The translations under genes and the position numbers were made by a program. Below the pieces are notes generated by a model. The model searched no databases and was not told the DNA's origin. It was given only the letters and a program-made list of their open reading frames with translations. Shown piece by piece: positions 1-7,983 of a stretch of 32,676 nt of DNA; within the stretch, counting starts at the first letter, position 1; the number at the start of each line of letters is the position of its first letter. Source of the DNA: an uncultured Oscillospiraceae bacterium (GTDB lineage: Bacteria; Bacillota; Clostridia; Oscillospirales; Oscillospiraceae); NCBI GenBank assembly GCA_934668605.1, contig CAKUNY010000003.1:1-32676 (forward strand), given 5' to 3'.

Positions 1-257
1 GCCGGAGCCTGCGGGTTTTCGGTGCACAAAATGGCGATCAGCTTCGCCACCTCTTCGCGCGTAATATAGCTTGCCGGACGGAACGAGCCGTCCGTGTAGC
101 CTGAAATCAAGCCCAGATCGACCAGCATCTGCACAGCGCCAATGTTGCGGATCTCGCCCCGGTCGGAAAACGCCGCGTCATCGCTCGCGCCCGCCGGCAG
201 CGCCAGGCAGAGCAGCAGACATACGCATAGTACCAGGCAAGCGGTTCTTCGTTTCAT
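1..257 (-). CDS. SLH-domain secreted protein, N-terminal part only
   Basis: The gene runs off the left edge of the window, so only about 85 residues are visible. It begins ATG (MKRRTACL...) after a strong AAGGAGG site at 261-270. Residues about 4-24 form a signal peptide (basic start, Leu/Cys-rich core, small residues LPAGA before the likely cleavage point). What follows matches the start of an S-layer homology repeat: a short Asp/Phe stretch, a helix with VQMLVDLGLISGY, then DGSFRPASYITREEVAKLIA, the classic SLH core. SLH repeats usually anchor surface proteins to pyruvylated secondary wall polymers, so an exported, wall-bound protein is likely. What the rest of the protein does cannot be told from here. 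A well-spaced promoter lies just upstream. Confidence 0.85.
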   Translation of the reverse strand, partial: MKRRTACLVLCVCLLLCLALPAGASDDAAFSDRGEIRNIGAVQMLVDLGLISGYTDGSFRPASYITREEVAKLIAILCTENPQAP

Positions 258-286
258 ACTCCGCCTCCTTTTGGAATTCTGATTTC

Positions 287-315
287 AGTATAAGCGCCCG
301 GCGCGCCGTTTGCAA
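287..315 (-). promoter_or_regulatory. Sigma-A-type promoter of the SLH gene
   Basis: Read on the minus strand, TTGCAA (310-315) and TATACT (287-292) are separated by 17 bases, close to the vegetative consensus. The expected start lies about 20 bases before the ribosome binding site. Confidence 0.6.
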
Positions 316-329
316 GGGAAGCGCCCCAT

Positions 330-346
330 CTGTAATGAAACTGTAA
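330..346 (-). promoter_or_regulatory. Direct repeat, possible response-regulator box
   Basis: CTGTAA occurs at 330-335 and again at 341-346, an 11-bp step (one helical turn). On the minus strand this reads TTACAG-N5-TTACAG and lies just upstream of the -35 of the SLH promoter. The geometry resembles binding sites of the PhoB/PhoP class, but the identity of any regulator is inference. Confidence 0.3.
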
Positions 347-370
347 CGTTTCCGCGCCATACGCGGCGGT

Positions 371-410
371 TTGTCCACAGGTTTGTGGAAAAATCAGCCG
401 TTTGTACACA
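371..410. promoter_or_regulatory. Cluster of DnaA-box-like 9-mers
   Basis: TTGTCCACA (371-379) and, on the opposite strand, TTTTCCACA (384-392) each match the DnaA box TTATCCACA at 8 of 9 positions. TTGTACACA (402-410) matches at 7 of 9. They lie in the gap between two minus-strand reading frames, about 24 kb from oriC. Confidence 0.35.
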
Positions 411-468
411 AAAGCAGGCCGGCGTGATACGCACCGAAACGCCTCTTCATTTTTACGCACCCAACCGC

Positions 469-828
469 TCAGCGCAGCAGATATGTCAGCTCCTCGTACT
501 TTTCATCCACCGGAACGCCGGACTTACCGGCAATGATTCGGGTCTTGTTCTTCATCGTCTGCTGATACGCCGCGCGGCTGTCCATCCGCAGCGCCATGTC
601 GAAGTTTTCATAAATTTCCTCTGCGTCCCGCTCGTCGAAGCAGCCTCCGGCGCGCATGACGACCACCATTCTGGAAAGCCCGAGCAGATAATACAGATAC
701 CCCTCGTTGACGCCCGCCTGGGTCTGGTTGGCGTCGTTGATGCCGCGCTGGATCTGGGTCAGTGCGTCTTCATATCTGGTCTTCTGCGGCAGCATTTGCT
801 CTGCCGGCGTGTCCTTTCGTAACTGCAT
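469..828 (-). pseudogene. Headless remnant of an unidentified helical protein
   Basis: The frame encodes 119 residues with natural protein composition (for example RYEDALTQIQRGIND, GYLYYLLGLSRMVVVMRA) and ends LTYLLR. I do not recognise the family. No ribosome binding site precedes the ATG at 828 or the internal Met at residue 12, and the frame closes at a stop only six codons upstream. This suggests a C-terminal piece that lost its start. The upstream neighbour on the opposite strand is also headless, and the two meet at about 830-866, so a deletion between divergent genes is the simplest reading. It could instead be a short intact gene with a weak start; that cannot be excluded. Confidence 0.45.
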
Positions 829-865
829 CTGCCGGGCGGGCTTTCAGAGCGCGCGGCCATCCGCT

Positions 866-1195
866 TCTGTGTCCCTCCCCGTCGACGCAGACAGCCGCCA
901 TGTCTATCTTTTTGCCATCGATCTGCGCGCAGGCGACTGCGTCTGGCTGAACCTTGCAGCAGACCGCGGTCATCCGGTTTCAAGCGAAACGGAGCGCTTT
1001 CTCCTACGGCGCTATTTTGCGCGCACAAAGAACCTGAATCTCCGGGATTTTTTCGCCATGCTGGCCGCCCGGGTAGTTCCAGACCCCAGGGATGCCGGTG
1101 TGATCGTCTCAGACCAGGCAAGTTCCATGCGCGATGGACAGGAGCTCATCCGCAGCTGCGATACCGCGCGGATCTTGCAGCTGATGTGCGTTTAG
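866..1195 (+). pseudogene. C-terminal fragment of an unidentified cytoplasmic protein
   Basis: From about 866 the plus-strand frame reads like real protein: SLPVDADSRHVYLFAIDL, then CVWLNLAADRG, a helical FFAMLAARVV and an end at CDTARILQLMCV. There is no ATG with a ribosome binding site in frame at the right place; a GTG at 869 exists but lacks one. Further upstream, the frame only mirrors the minus-strand remnant. I read it as the last ~110 residues of a larger gene. The family is not recognised with confidence; the pattern loosely recalls uncharacterised proteins near TerD genes in Clostridia (recollection only). Confidence 0.4.
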
Positions 1196-1205
1196 AACAA
1201 AAAAC

Positions 1206-1257
1206 GCCCCGCCCGGTCGTCACCTGGAGGTTTCTCCAGACGAAGCCCAGGCGGGGC
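1206..1257 (-). terminator. Terminator of the peptide-transporter operon
   Basis: An outer stem GCCCCGCC (1206-1213)/GGCGGGGC (1250-1257) encloses a second small stem CTGGAG/CTCCAG (1224-1229/1234-1239). Read on the minus strand it is followed by GTTTTTTGTT, a good rho-independent tail. It lies about 30 bases after the last transporter gene and may also stop the plus-strand remnant. Confidence 0.75.
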
Positions 1258-1287
1258 TTGGTGTTTGGATCGTATTTTTTGAAAGGG

Positions 1288-2241
1288 CTACTTCTCTGCC
1301 AGGAAGCAGGCTGCGCAATGCCCACCGCCAAGATCACGGAGCTCCGGCTCCTCATGGAAGCAGCGCTCGCAGGCGTGATTACAGCGATTTGCAAAGCGGC
1401 AGGCCTTTGGCGGGTCGATTGGCGAAGATATTTCGCCCTTGAGCAGAATCCGCTGTCTCTTGTGATCGATGTCCGGAACAGGAATTGCAGAAAGCAATGC
1501 CTGTGTATACGGATGTGTCGGGTGCGCAAACAACTCGTCCGCCGGTGCCTTTTCGATCAGGCGGCCGAGGTACATGACCGCAATATCGTCTGAAAAATGG
1601 TTTACGACACTCAGGTCATGCGTAATGAAGAGGAACGTCAGGCCGTTTTTTTCCTGAAGCTCCTTCATCAGGTTCAGGATCTGCGCCTGAATGGAGACAT
1701 CCAATGCCGAAACCGGTTCATCGCATACGATGAACTTCGGATTCATCGCCAGTGCGCGGGCTATGCCGATCCTTTGGCGGCGTCCGCCATCGAGCTCATG
1801 CGGGTAGGTGTTCATCAGGCGCGGCGCAAGGCCTACGGTATCCATGATTTCAAGGACGCGTTCCTCTGTTTCTGCCCGCGAACAAAGCTTGTGAAGCGTC
1901 AAAGGCTGCGCAATCGTCTGGGCGATCGTTTTCCTCGGGTTGATCGAGGAAAACGGATCCTGAAAGATGATCTGCATTTCCTTCCGGAGCTCACGCATTT
2001 TGGCTTTGGAAAACTTGGTGATGTTCTGCCCTTCAAAGTCGACTTCTCCCGAAGTCGGCTCGATCAAACGGAGGATCGACCGCCCGCAGGTGGATTTTCC
2101 GCAGCCGGATTCTCCGACCAGTCCCAGCGTCTTTCCCCGTTCAATCTGAAACGAGACGTCATCCACCGCATGCAGTACGCCGCGAGGTGTTTGAAAAAAT
2201 TTCGTCAGTCCCTTTACCTCCAGCAAAATATCTTTGCTCAT
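1288..2241 (-). CDS. dppF: Oligopeptide/dipeptide ABC importer, ATP-binding subunit (DppF/OppF type)
   Basis: A cytoplasmic ATPase of 317 residues, normal for the family, that powers peptide import with its partner encoded just upstream. Walker A is GESGCGKS (43-50), the Q-loop Gln is about 94, the ABC signature is LDGGR (150-154), Walker B is FIVCDEP (170-176) and the switch His is about 208. The first Ser of the usual LSGGQ is Asp here, a variant I have seen in related DppF proteins. The C-terminal oligopeptide-transporter domain carries a Cys-rich segment (CRFANRCNHACERC...) that in relatives can bind an iron-sulfur cluster. Its ATG overlaps the stop of dppD by four bases, so the two are translationally coupled. 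It is the last gene of the operon. Confidence 0.93.
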   Translation of the reverse strand: MSKDILLEVKGLTKFFQTPRGVLHAVDDVSFQIERGKTLGLVGESGCGKSTCGRSILRLIEPTSGEVDFEGQNITKFSKAKMRELRKEMQIIFQDPFSSINPRKTIAQTIAQPLTLHKLCSRAETEERVLEIMDTVGLAPRLMNTYPHELDGGRRQRIGIARALAMNPKFIVCDEPVSALDVSIQAQILNLMKELQEKNGLTFLFITHDLSVVNHFSDDIAVMYLGRLIEKAPADELFAHPTHPYTQALLSAIPVPDIDHKRQRILLKGEISSPIDPPKACRFANRCNHACERCFHEEPELRDLGGGHCAACFLAEK

Positions 2242-3242
2242 TTACGCTCCAGCCTCCCTTCCGCTGCACCGCATGCATCGTAAAGATGACAGCGGACGTA
2301 GTGTGTATCATTGCGATACACCTTTTCGGGCTTTTTCTCCGTGCAAATCTGCATGGCATAGTTACAGCGGTCGCAAAATGCGCAGCCGGCAGGCAGATTG
2401 CTCGGGTCAGGCATCATACCCTTGATCGGCTTGAGCTTCTCCTCCCGGTGTTCCAGATTCGGCAAAGAGTTGAACAGTCCCTCTGTATATGGGTGCCTCG
2501 TATTCTTATACACGTCCTTCAACGTTCCGTGCTCGATTACCGTACCCGCATATACGACCGAAACCTCATCACAGATTTCGGCGACCACACCCAGATCATG
2601 TGTGATCATCAGAAGGGACGTTTTATACTTTTCCTTCAGGTGCTTCATCATATCCAGAACCTGCGCCTGTATCGTCACATCCAGAGCTGTCGTCGGTTCG
2701 TCGGCGATCAGGACAGACGGGCTGCATGCCAATGCGATCGCGATCACGACGCGCTGCTTCATGCCGCCGGAAAACTGGTGTGGATATTCTTTGCCGCGCT
2801 CACGCGGGATCCCGACCAGCTCCAGCATTTCCCGCGCTTTCTCCAGCGCATCATGTCCACTGATCTCTCCATGCAGAGAAATGCTCTCGGCGATCTGATC
2901 TTCCACCGTAAAAACAGGGTTCAGCGCTGTCATCGGATCCTGAAAGATCATGGATATCTGCTCGCCGCGGATTTTTTCCATTTCGTCCTCTGTTTTTTCA
3001 AACAGCTTCTCGCCGTTAAAGTATATCTCGCCGGAGGTGATTTTTCCGGGCGGCTCCGGGATCAGGCGCAGCATAGCCAGACCGGCTGTTGTTTTGCCGG
3101 CGCCCGTCTCGCCAACGAGGCCAAGCGTTTTTCCGCGCTCAAGCTGAAGTTCTAATCCGTTGAGTGCTTTTACAATACCAGTCTCCGTTTTGAATTCGAC
3201 ACAAAGGTCTTTAATTTCTATAATATATCTGTTCTCTTCCAC
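2238..3242 (-). CDS. dppD: Oligopeptide/dipeptide ABC importer, ATP-binding subunit (DppD/OppD type)
   Basis: The second ATPase of the importer, 334 residues. Walker A is GETGAGKT (44-51), the Q-loop Gln is about 101, the signature is FSGGM (157-161) and Walker B is VLIADEP (177-183), followed by TTALDVTIQAQVLDMM. The C-terminal domain has the ALFNSLP-like region (GLFNSLPNLEHREE) and a Cys-containing tail (CAFCDRCNYAMQIC), both usual for OppD/DppD. It pairs with the DppF-type subunit as a heterodimer at the inner face of the membrane. It follows the permease gene dppC by ten bases and overlaps dppF. Assignment to peptides rather than nickel or other small solutes rests on family resemblance only. 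Confidence 0.93.
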   Translation of the reverse strand: MEENRYIIEIKDLCVEFKTETGIVKALNGLELQLERGKTLGLVGETGAGKTTAGLAMLRLIPEPPGKITSGEIYFNGEKLFEKTEDEMEKIRGEQISMIFQDPMTALNPVFTVEDQIAESISLHGEISGHDALEKAREMLELVGIPRERGKEYPHQFSGGMKQRVVIAIALACSPSVLIADEPTTALDVTIQAQVLDMMKHLKEKYKTSLLMITHDLGVVAEICDEVSVVYAGTVIEHGTLKDVYKNTRHPYTEGLFNSLPNLEHREEKLKPIKGMMPDPSNLPAGCAFCDRCNYAMQICTEKKPEKVYRNDTHYVRCHLYDACGAAEGRLERK

Positions 3243-3252
3243 GGTTTCCTCC

Positions 3253-4131
3253 TTATCTCAGGCGCGGATCCATCGCATCACGAAGACCATCGCCCAGCAG
3301 GTTGAGGGAAAGGATCGTAATCATCATTGCAAGGCCGGGCAGATAGGTGAGATAGCTGTAATCCCGGATATATGCGCGGCCGAATGAGATCATCGCGCCC
3401 CATTCCGGTGCAGGCGCCGCAACGCCCAGTCCAAGGAAGCTCAGCGCGGCGGCATTGGTAATGGATGCTGCCGTACGAATCGCTATCTGAACGACAACAG
3501 GACTGAGAATGTTTGGAACGATGTCGCGCAGAATGATCGTAGCGTCTCTTGCGCCGATGGCGCGCGCAGCCTCCACATACTCCGCATCCTTTACCGTCAG
3601 GACGGAACTGCGTACAACGCGGGCAAAGCTCGGTATCTGTGAGAGCGTCAGCGCAATGACCATGTTCTGTACGCTCGGGCCGAGCGCCGCCACAATAACG
3701 ATGGCCAGCATTGTCATCGGAACTGCCATAATGATATCAATAATACGCATGAGCACATCGTCAAGGCGTCCGCCGTAGTAGCCGGAGATTGCCCCGATCA
3801 CGCCGCCCAGAAGCATACTCATGATAACAGAGGAAAAGCTGATTGCCAGGGAATACCGCGCACCGTGAATCAGACGGGCACACATATCTCTTCCGTAGGT
3901 ATCTGTACCCAGGATATGTCCGGGCGTGCCAATCGGAAGCCCACGTTCCGGAATATTCATTTTTACACAGTAGGTTTCATAATCATACAGCACGTCCGCA
4001 AACACAGCAAGAAGCACAATTACGATCAGGATCACCATACCGACAACTGCCATTTTATTTCTGCGAAAACGCACCCAGATTTCTTCAAATTGGCCGCGCG
4101 CGCGAACTGTCTGCCCAGAATTTGATGTCAT
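3253..4131 (-). CDS. dppC: Peptide ABC importer, permease (DppC/OppC type)
   Basis: An inner-membrane permease of 292 residues. The start at 4131 (MTSNSGQTVRARG...) is chosen because AGGGGAGG lies directly upstream. A longer frame from 4170 would overlap dppB and lacks such a site. A short cytoplasmic N-terminus with the OppC-type FRRNKMAVVG motif leads into TM1 (about 28-48), then an outside loop with LGTDTYGRDMCARLIHGAR, typical of DppC. The ATPase-docking EAA-type loop is seen as EAARAIGARD. It forms a heterodimeric channel with DppB. There is a gap of about 19 bases to dppB upstream and ten bases to dppD downstream. Confidence 0.92.
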   Translation of the reverse strand: MTSNSGQTVRARGQFEEIWVRFRRNKMAVVGMVILIVIVLLAVFADVLYDYETYCVKMNIPERGLPIGTPGHILGTDTYGRDMCARLIHGARYSLAISFSSVIMSMLLGGVIGAISGYYGGRLDDVLMRIIDIIMAVPMTMLAIVIVAALGPSVQNMVIALTLSQIPSFARVVRSSVLTVKDAEYVEAARAIGARDATIILRDIVPNILSPVVVQIAIRTAASITNAAALSFLGLGVAAPAPEWGAMISFGRAYIRDYSYLTYLPGLAMMITILSLNLLGDGLRDAMDPRLR

Positions 4132-4150
4132 TCTATTTGCCTCCCCTCTG

Positions 4151-5080
4151 TTACCGGGCGTACTGCCCACGGATTCGTGGATCGACCAGCGCGTAGCACA
4201 TATCGATGACCAGATTCAACACCGAGCACGCAACCGTCAGCAAAATCACGCATCCAAGCACCATTGGCGTGTCCCGGTGATTGATGGAATCGATCATCAG
4301 CCGTCCAAGGCCGGGCCAGCCAAAGATTTGCTCGACCAGCACAGAGCCTCCCATCAGCTGTCCCATCTGGATGCCGACAACTGTGATGGTTGGGATCAGC
4401 GCATTGCTGAACGCATGCTTGTAAATCGTTGTCTTTTTCGTGCATCCCTTCGCTCGCGCCGTACGGACATAATCCTGACGGATCGTTTCCAGCATGGAAG
4501 AGCGCGTGGTTCTGGTTACAGTTGACATATTGGGAAAAACCAGACAGGCCGCCGGCAGGATATAACTTGCAAATGTTCCGTCATAGGACGGTGGAAGAAG
4601 GTTGAAATGAAGCGAAAAAATGATCATCAGCAGCAGTCCCAGCCAAAATACCGGCATGGAAATACCGATAAGGGAAAAGACCATAATACTGCTGTCGAGC
4701 AGTGTATTCTGTCTGATCGCAGCCCAGATGCCCAGAGGCACGGATAGTATCACCGTCAAAATCAGCGATACAACCGCCAGCTTCATCGTGTTCGGGAACT
4801 GTGAGAGAACCTCCGCCGTAACAGAACGGCTTTTGATATATGAGGTTCCAAAGTCCCCCTTCAGACAGTTGAGGATATACCTTCCATACTGAACCAGCAA
4901 TGGGTCATTCAGTCCCATCTCATCGCGCAGTGCGTCAACCTGCTCCTGCGTCGCCAGTTCACCGAGGATCAGACGAGCCGGGTCGCCGCTTGCCAACTGC
5001 ATAATCATAAAGACCAGCAGCGTCACGCCGAGTATGACGGGAATCAGTTGAAGAAGTCGCTTTGAAAAGTATTTCAACAT
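4151..5080 (-). CDS. dppB: Peptide ABC importer, permease (DppB/OppB type)
   Basis: An inner-membrane permease of 309 residues. The start at 5080 (MLKYFSKRLLQLIPVILG) is typical of DppB and is preceded by AAGAGGAGAG; a longer frame from 5122 has no such site. TM1 spans about 9-29, followed by the conserved MQLASGDPAR and a large outside loop. The EAA-type coupling loop reads RTARAKGCTKKT. It ends DPRIRG, the usual OppB ending. It is the first gene after the binding-protein gene, from which it is separated by 112 bases containing a hairpin, a common device for making more binding protein than permease. Confidence 0.93.
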   Translation of the reverse strand: MLKYFSKRLLQLIPVILGVTLLVFMIMQLASGDPARLILGELATQEQVDALRDEMGLNDPLLVQYGRYILNCLKGDFGTSYIKSRSVTAEVLSQFPNTMKLAVVSLILTVILSVPLGIWAAIRQNTLLDSSIMVFSLIGISMPVFWLGLLLMIIFSLHFNLLPPSYDGTFASYILPAACLVFPNMSTVTRTTRSSMLETIRQDYVRTARAKGCTKKTTIYKHAFSNALIPTITVVGIQMGQLMGGSVLVEQIFGWPGLGRLMIDSINHRDTPMVLGCVILLTVACSVLNLVIDMCYALVDPRIRGQYAR

Positions 5081-5135
5081 AGTAGTATTCTCTCCTCTTG
5101 CCAGAGATTGAACCCGGCTCAAATCTGCTTGCTAT

Positions 5136-5175
5136 GCACAGCACCGCCCTCTTGCTGCAGAAGGCGGCACTGTGC
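5136..5175 (-). promoter_or_regulatory. Intercistronic hairpin between dppA and dppB
   Basis: Arms 5136-5148 and 5163-5175 pair at 11 of 13 positions. On the minus strand no long T-run follows, so it is more likely a leaky attenuator or an mRNA 3'-end stabiliser for the dppA message than a full terminator. Confidence 0.5.
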
Positions 5176-5192
5176 GGGAATTCAAAATACCA

Positions 5193-6731
5193 TCATTCAG
5201 CCCAATGAATATTGGAGAAATCAAAGTAACCATGCGCAGTGAACTTCAGACCGGCCAGATCCTTGTTGTATGCGCGGAACGTGATCGGCTGATACAGGGA
5301 GGGCTGCTGCGCAATTTCATTGACACGGCGCACACACTCGTGGATCAGCTCGAGGCGGGCATCATCGTCCACTGTTGTCTTGATCTTTGCAATCAGCTCA
5401 TCAACCTTAGCGTCATTGCAGGCACCCTTCACGGATTCGCGCTTGCTGGAATCATAACGCACGATATAGTTGAACGCATTCGACGGGGACCAGTAGGAAA
5501 GTGCGGCAGAATAGTCTCCGGTAGCACGCAGGCTGGAGAACGTCGCCGTATCGCACTGCACCACTTCGACTTTGATGCCGATCTGGGAGAGATTATCCTG
5601 AATAATGGTGGCAACGCGGACAAGCTGCTCCGACCAGGCCAGGATCGGGAGCGTCACCGTACTGGGGTCGCCGCCCCAGGCCGCGAGATACTCGTTCGCC
5701 TTGTCCAGATCATAGGTGAACGCGCCATCCTCGCAAGAGCCCCAGTAGCCCAGCGCAATGGAAGTGCCGTTGGGGATCGCATAGCCATCCAATGCACCCA
5801 GCACAATTGCCTCACGATCAATCGCATAGGCAATTGCATTGCGGAAGTTGATATCATTCAGCGGTGCAATATCATTGTTGAAGGTCAGGCAATAATTTTC
5901 GACAGAGGCGACTTCTTCGAGCGTCAGGCTTGCGTCCTCCTGGATGCGGGGGATATCAGCTGTCTCGACCTCGTAAACGACATCGACCTCGCCGGTTTGC
6001 AGCGCGATCGTTCGGGAGGCGCCCTCGGGGATCACTTTCCAGGTCAGCGTTTGGATACCAGGCATGTTGTCTTTATCCCAGTAATCCTCAAAACGTTCAT
6101 AGGTAATATAGCTGCCATGCGACCACTCTACCATTTTGAACGGGCCGGTGCCGACCGGCTCGCTGGCAAAGTCATGCCCGCTTTCGATCAGATCCGACGG
6201 AAGGATGAACCAGTACTTATAGGCCACATCATACATCAGGTTGGGATACGGCCCGTCCGTCACGAACTTTACACTATAGGGATCAAGCGCCTCAACCGAC
6301 ACAAGCGAGCTGACATAGGGGGACGAACCGGGATACTGACAGATCAGATTGTATGTAGCAACTACGTCGTCAGCTGTAAATTCCTTGCCGTGGTGGAACT
6401 TGACACCCTGACGAAGATGGAAGATATATTCGCTGTCGCTGACAGTCTCAACCGACTCAGCCAGATCTGGAACCGCTTCCATCGTATCCGGGTCGATCTT
6501 CATCAGGAAGCTGCTGGTGAGGTATGCGCTATAGATGGGTGCCATTTCCTCGTTGTCCCACCAGGTCATGCTGACGGGCTCGGCGGAAAAAGCAATCGAT
6601 GCTTTGGAGATATCACGCTTTGCATTTTCAGACGTTGCGCTCTGGCTTGGCGTTTCTTTGTTCCCAGCAGCGCAGGCTGCCAGGCTCATCACCATGATAA
6701 GTGCAAGCAGCAGGCTCAATAGCTTCTTCAT
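5193..6731 (-). CDS. dppA: Peptide-binding lipoprotein of the ABC importer (SBP family 5)
   Basis: The extracellular solute-binding protein, 512 residues. The start at 6731 (MKKLLSLLLALIMVMSLAAC) is chosen over 6830 because it gives a clean lipoprotein signal peptide with lipobox LAAC (lipidated Cys20) and a GTGAGGAC site upstream. The mature part shows family-5 landmarks: VPDLAESVETVSDSEYIFHLRQG region (about 88-110), KFHHGKEFTADDVVATYN, and VGTGPFKMVEW further on. It delivers the ligand to DppBC. The family covers peptides, nickel, opines and other solutes. The linked hydrolase operon hints at a modified amino acid or small peptide (inference). It is the first gene of the operon, with its own promoter and the LysR gene upstream. 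Confidence 0.93.
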   Translation of the reverse strand: MKKLLSLLLALIMVMSLAACAAGNKETPSQSATSENAKRDISKASIAFSAEPVSMTWWDNEEMAPIYSAYLTSSFLMKIDPDTMEAVPDLAESVETVSDSEYIFHLRQGVKFHHGKEFTADDVVATYNLICQYPGSSPYVSSLVSVEALDPYSVKFVTDGPYPNLMYDVAYKYWFILPSDLIESGHDFASEPVGTGPFKMVEWSHGSYITYERFEDYWDKDNMPGIQTLTWKVIPEGASRTIALQTGEVDVVYEVETADIPRIQEDASLTLEEVASVENYCLTFNNDIAPLNDINFRNAIAYAIDREAIVLGALDGYAIPNGTSIALGYWGSCEDGAFTYDLDKANEYLAAWGGDPSTVTLPILAWSEQLVRVATIIQDNLSQIGIKVEVVQCDTATFSSLRATGDYSAALSYWSPSNAFNYIVRYDSSKRESVKGACNDAKVDELIAKIKTTVDDDARLELIHECVRRVNEIAQQPSLYQPITFRAYNKDLAGLKFTAHGYFDFSNIHWAE

Positions 6732-6817
6732 TTTGTTGTCCTCACTTTCTTTCTGTGTTCGTCTATTTTGAACCATACTGTCCAGCAGCTGGCTCTGCCT
6801 CCGTTCGAGACAATTAA

Positions 6818-6847
6818 ATTGTAGCACCAAAATTTTTTGTGCACAAA
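6818..6847 (-). promoter_or_regulatory. Promoter of the dppABCDF operon with palindrome over the -35
   Basis: On the minus strand TTGTGC (6841-6846) and TACAAT (6818-6823) are spaced by 17 bases. The 12-bp perfect palindrome TTTGTGCACAAA (6836-6847) covers the -35, which fits an operator. The regulator is not known; the neighbouring LysR protein is one candidate. Confidence 0.5.
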
Positions 6848-6916
6848 TTTGCTGTACCTATAAAGGCTATGATTTGCGCTGATAGCGCCAGTTGCCAAAG
6901 CCGGAAAACAGCAAAA

Positions 6917-6946
6917 CAGCAGGAGCACGTCTTTGCGCTCCTGCTG
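6917..6946 (-). terminator. Terminator of the LysR gene
   Basis: A perfect 10-bp stem, CAGCAGGAGC (6917-6926) with GCTCCTGCTG (6937-6946), lies about 30 bases after the lysR stop. On the minus strand it runs into TTTTGCTGTTTT, a moderate T-rich tail. It separates lysR from the transporter promoter. Confidence 0.65.
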
Positions 6947-6975
6947 AAAGTGCTGTTGGCAACAGAATGCTGAAT

Positions 6976-7890
6976 CTAAATAAAACGCTGTTCCAAAAGG
7001 CGCGTATATTCCAACGCAATTGGATTCAGCGCCGCGCCGCGCTGTGCAATCCACCCAAGATCTGCCTGAACATCTGTTCCTGCAAGCGGGATCAGCCGGC
7101 CGAAAAAGCGTTCTCCCTCATAAATGCTGGACATGTCAGCTGTCACATAATAGGCGTCTGTAGAGGCGATCAGTTCGTTTACTACCGCACGGGAGGACGT
7201 TACAACGCGCGCGCTGGGGCGCGAGATCCCGATACGATCCAGAATATCCTCGTAGGGACCGCCATCCATGTAATCATGCTGGATCAGCGGATATCCGTCC
7301 AGCATCGGAGCTGTAACATACTCGATGCCCTGATGGTACAGCGGATGGTTTGGCCCGACGCCAATCGCCAATCCAACCGTGCCCACCTGCTGATAGATCA
7401 GCCCCATTGCGTTGAGCTGCTGCTGTTCAATGCGCTTATAGCACGTCCATATCCGCACAAAGCCGATGTCGGCCTGTCCGTTGGAAACGAGGCTCTTTGA
7501 TTCATTGGAGTAATTCTCCAGCTGCTTCATGTAGATGCCGGAGGCTTTGTACTTCTGAAACAACTCGACAAAGGCTTCACTGGCTACCTGAAACCCGTCA
7601 TTTGCAAGTACGAAAGAAAGGGAATTTCGCTGCCGGCCATTCAGAAACAATGCATCCACCTGATGCAGCTGCACCCAGATGGGTGTAATGTAGCGGATAA
7701 ATGATTTCCCGTAAGGCGTCGGAAATACGCCTCTGCTGCTTCGCACAAAAATCGGCTGTCCGAGCTCCCGCTCCAGATTCTGAATTGCCAGAGACAGCGC
7801 TGACTGGGAAATAAAGAGATTTGCCGCCGCTTTGTTGATCGATCCGGTGCGTTCGATCTCCAGCACATAATTGATCTGATCCAGCGTCAT
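6976..7890 (-). CDS. LysR-family transcriptional regulator
   Basis: A cytoplasmic DNA-binding regulator of 304 residues, the usual LysR length. The N-terminal winged helix-turn-helix is clear: MTLDQINYVLEIERTGSINK, AAANLFISQSALSLAIQNLE, then LGQPIFVRSSRGVFPTPYGK (to about residue 64). A linker helix and an effector-binding domain (about 92-300) follow. The start at 7890 is preceded by GGGGGAGAAG. It is placed between the peptide importer (same strand, downstream) and a divergent hydrolase operon, the usual layout for a LysR activator controlling a divergent pathway. An inverted repeat of LysR type lies in the divergent gap. The effector is unknown; a substrate or intermediate of the hydrolases is the natural guess. 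Confidence 0.92.
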   Translation of the reverse strand: MTLDQINYVLEIERTGSINKAAANLFISQSALSLAIQNLERELGQPIFVRSSRGVFPTPYGKSFIRYITPIWVQLHQVDALFLNGRQRNSLSFVLANDGFQVASEAFVELFQKYKASGIYMKQLENYSNESKSLVSNGQADIGFVRIWTCYKRIEQQQLNAMGLIYQQVGTVGLAIGVGPNHPLYHQGIEYVTAPMLDGYPLIQHDYMDGGPYEDILDRIGISRPSARVVTSSRAVVNELIASTDAYYVTADMSSIYEGERFFGRLIPLAGTDVQADLGWIAQRGAALNPIALEYTRLLEQRFI

Positions 7891-7983
7891 GTTCTTCTCC
7901 CCCTGTTTTTTGGAAACGCTCCCTCTGCGAACCGTCCGATGTGTTCAATTCTCACAAACTTTGCAGGACAAACAGCGGTAAAA

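Noticed and set aside
310..822. 170-codon plus-strand open frame
   Set aside because: It is the mirror of the minus-strand remnant at 469-828 and its promoter region, with no ribosome site or protein-like pattern.
5172..6722. Long open frame (516 codons) on the plus strand
   Set aside because: It is antisense to dppA, whose product has clear family motifs and a lipobox; the frame has no ribosome site and no recognisable protein.
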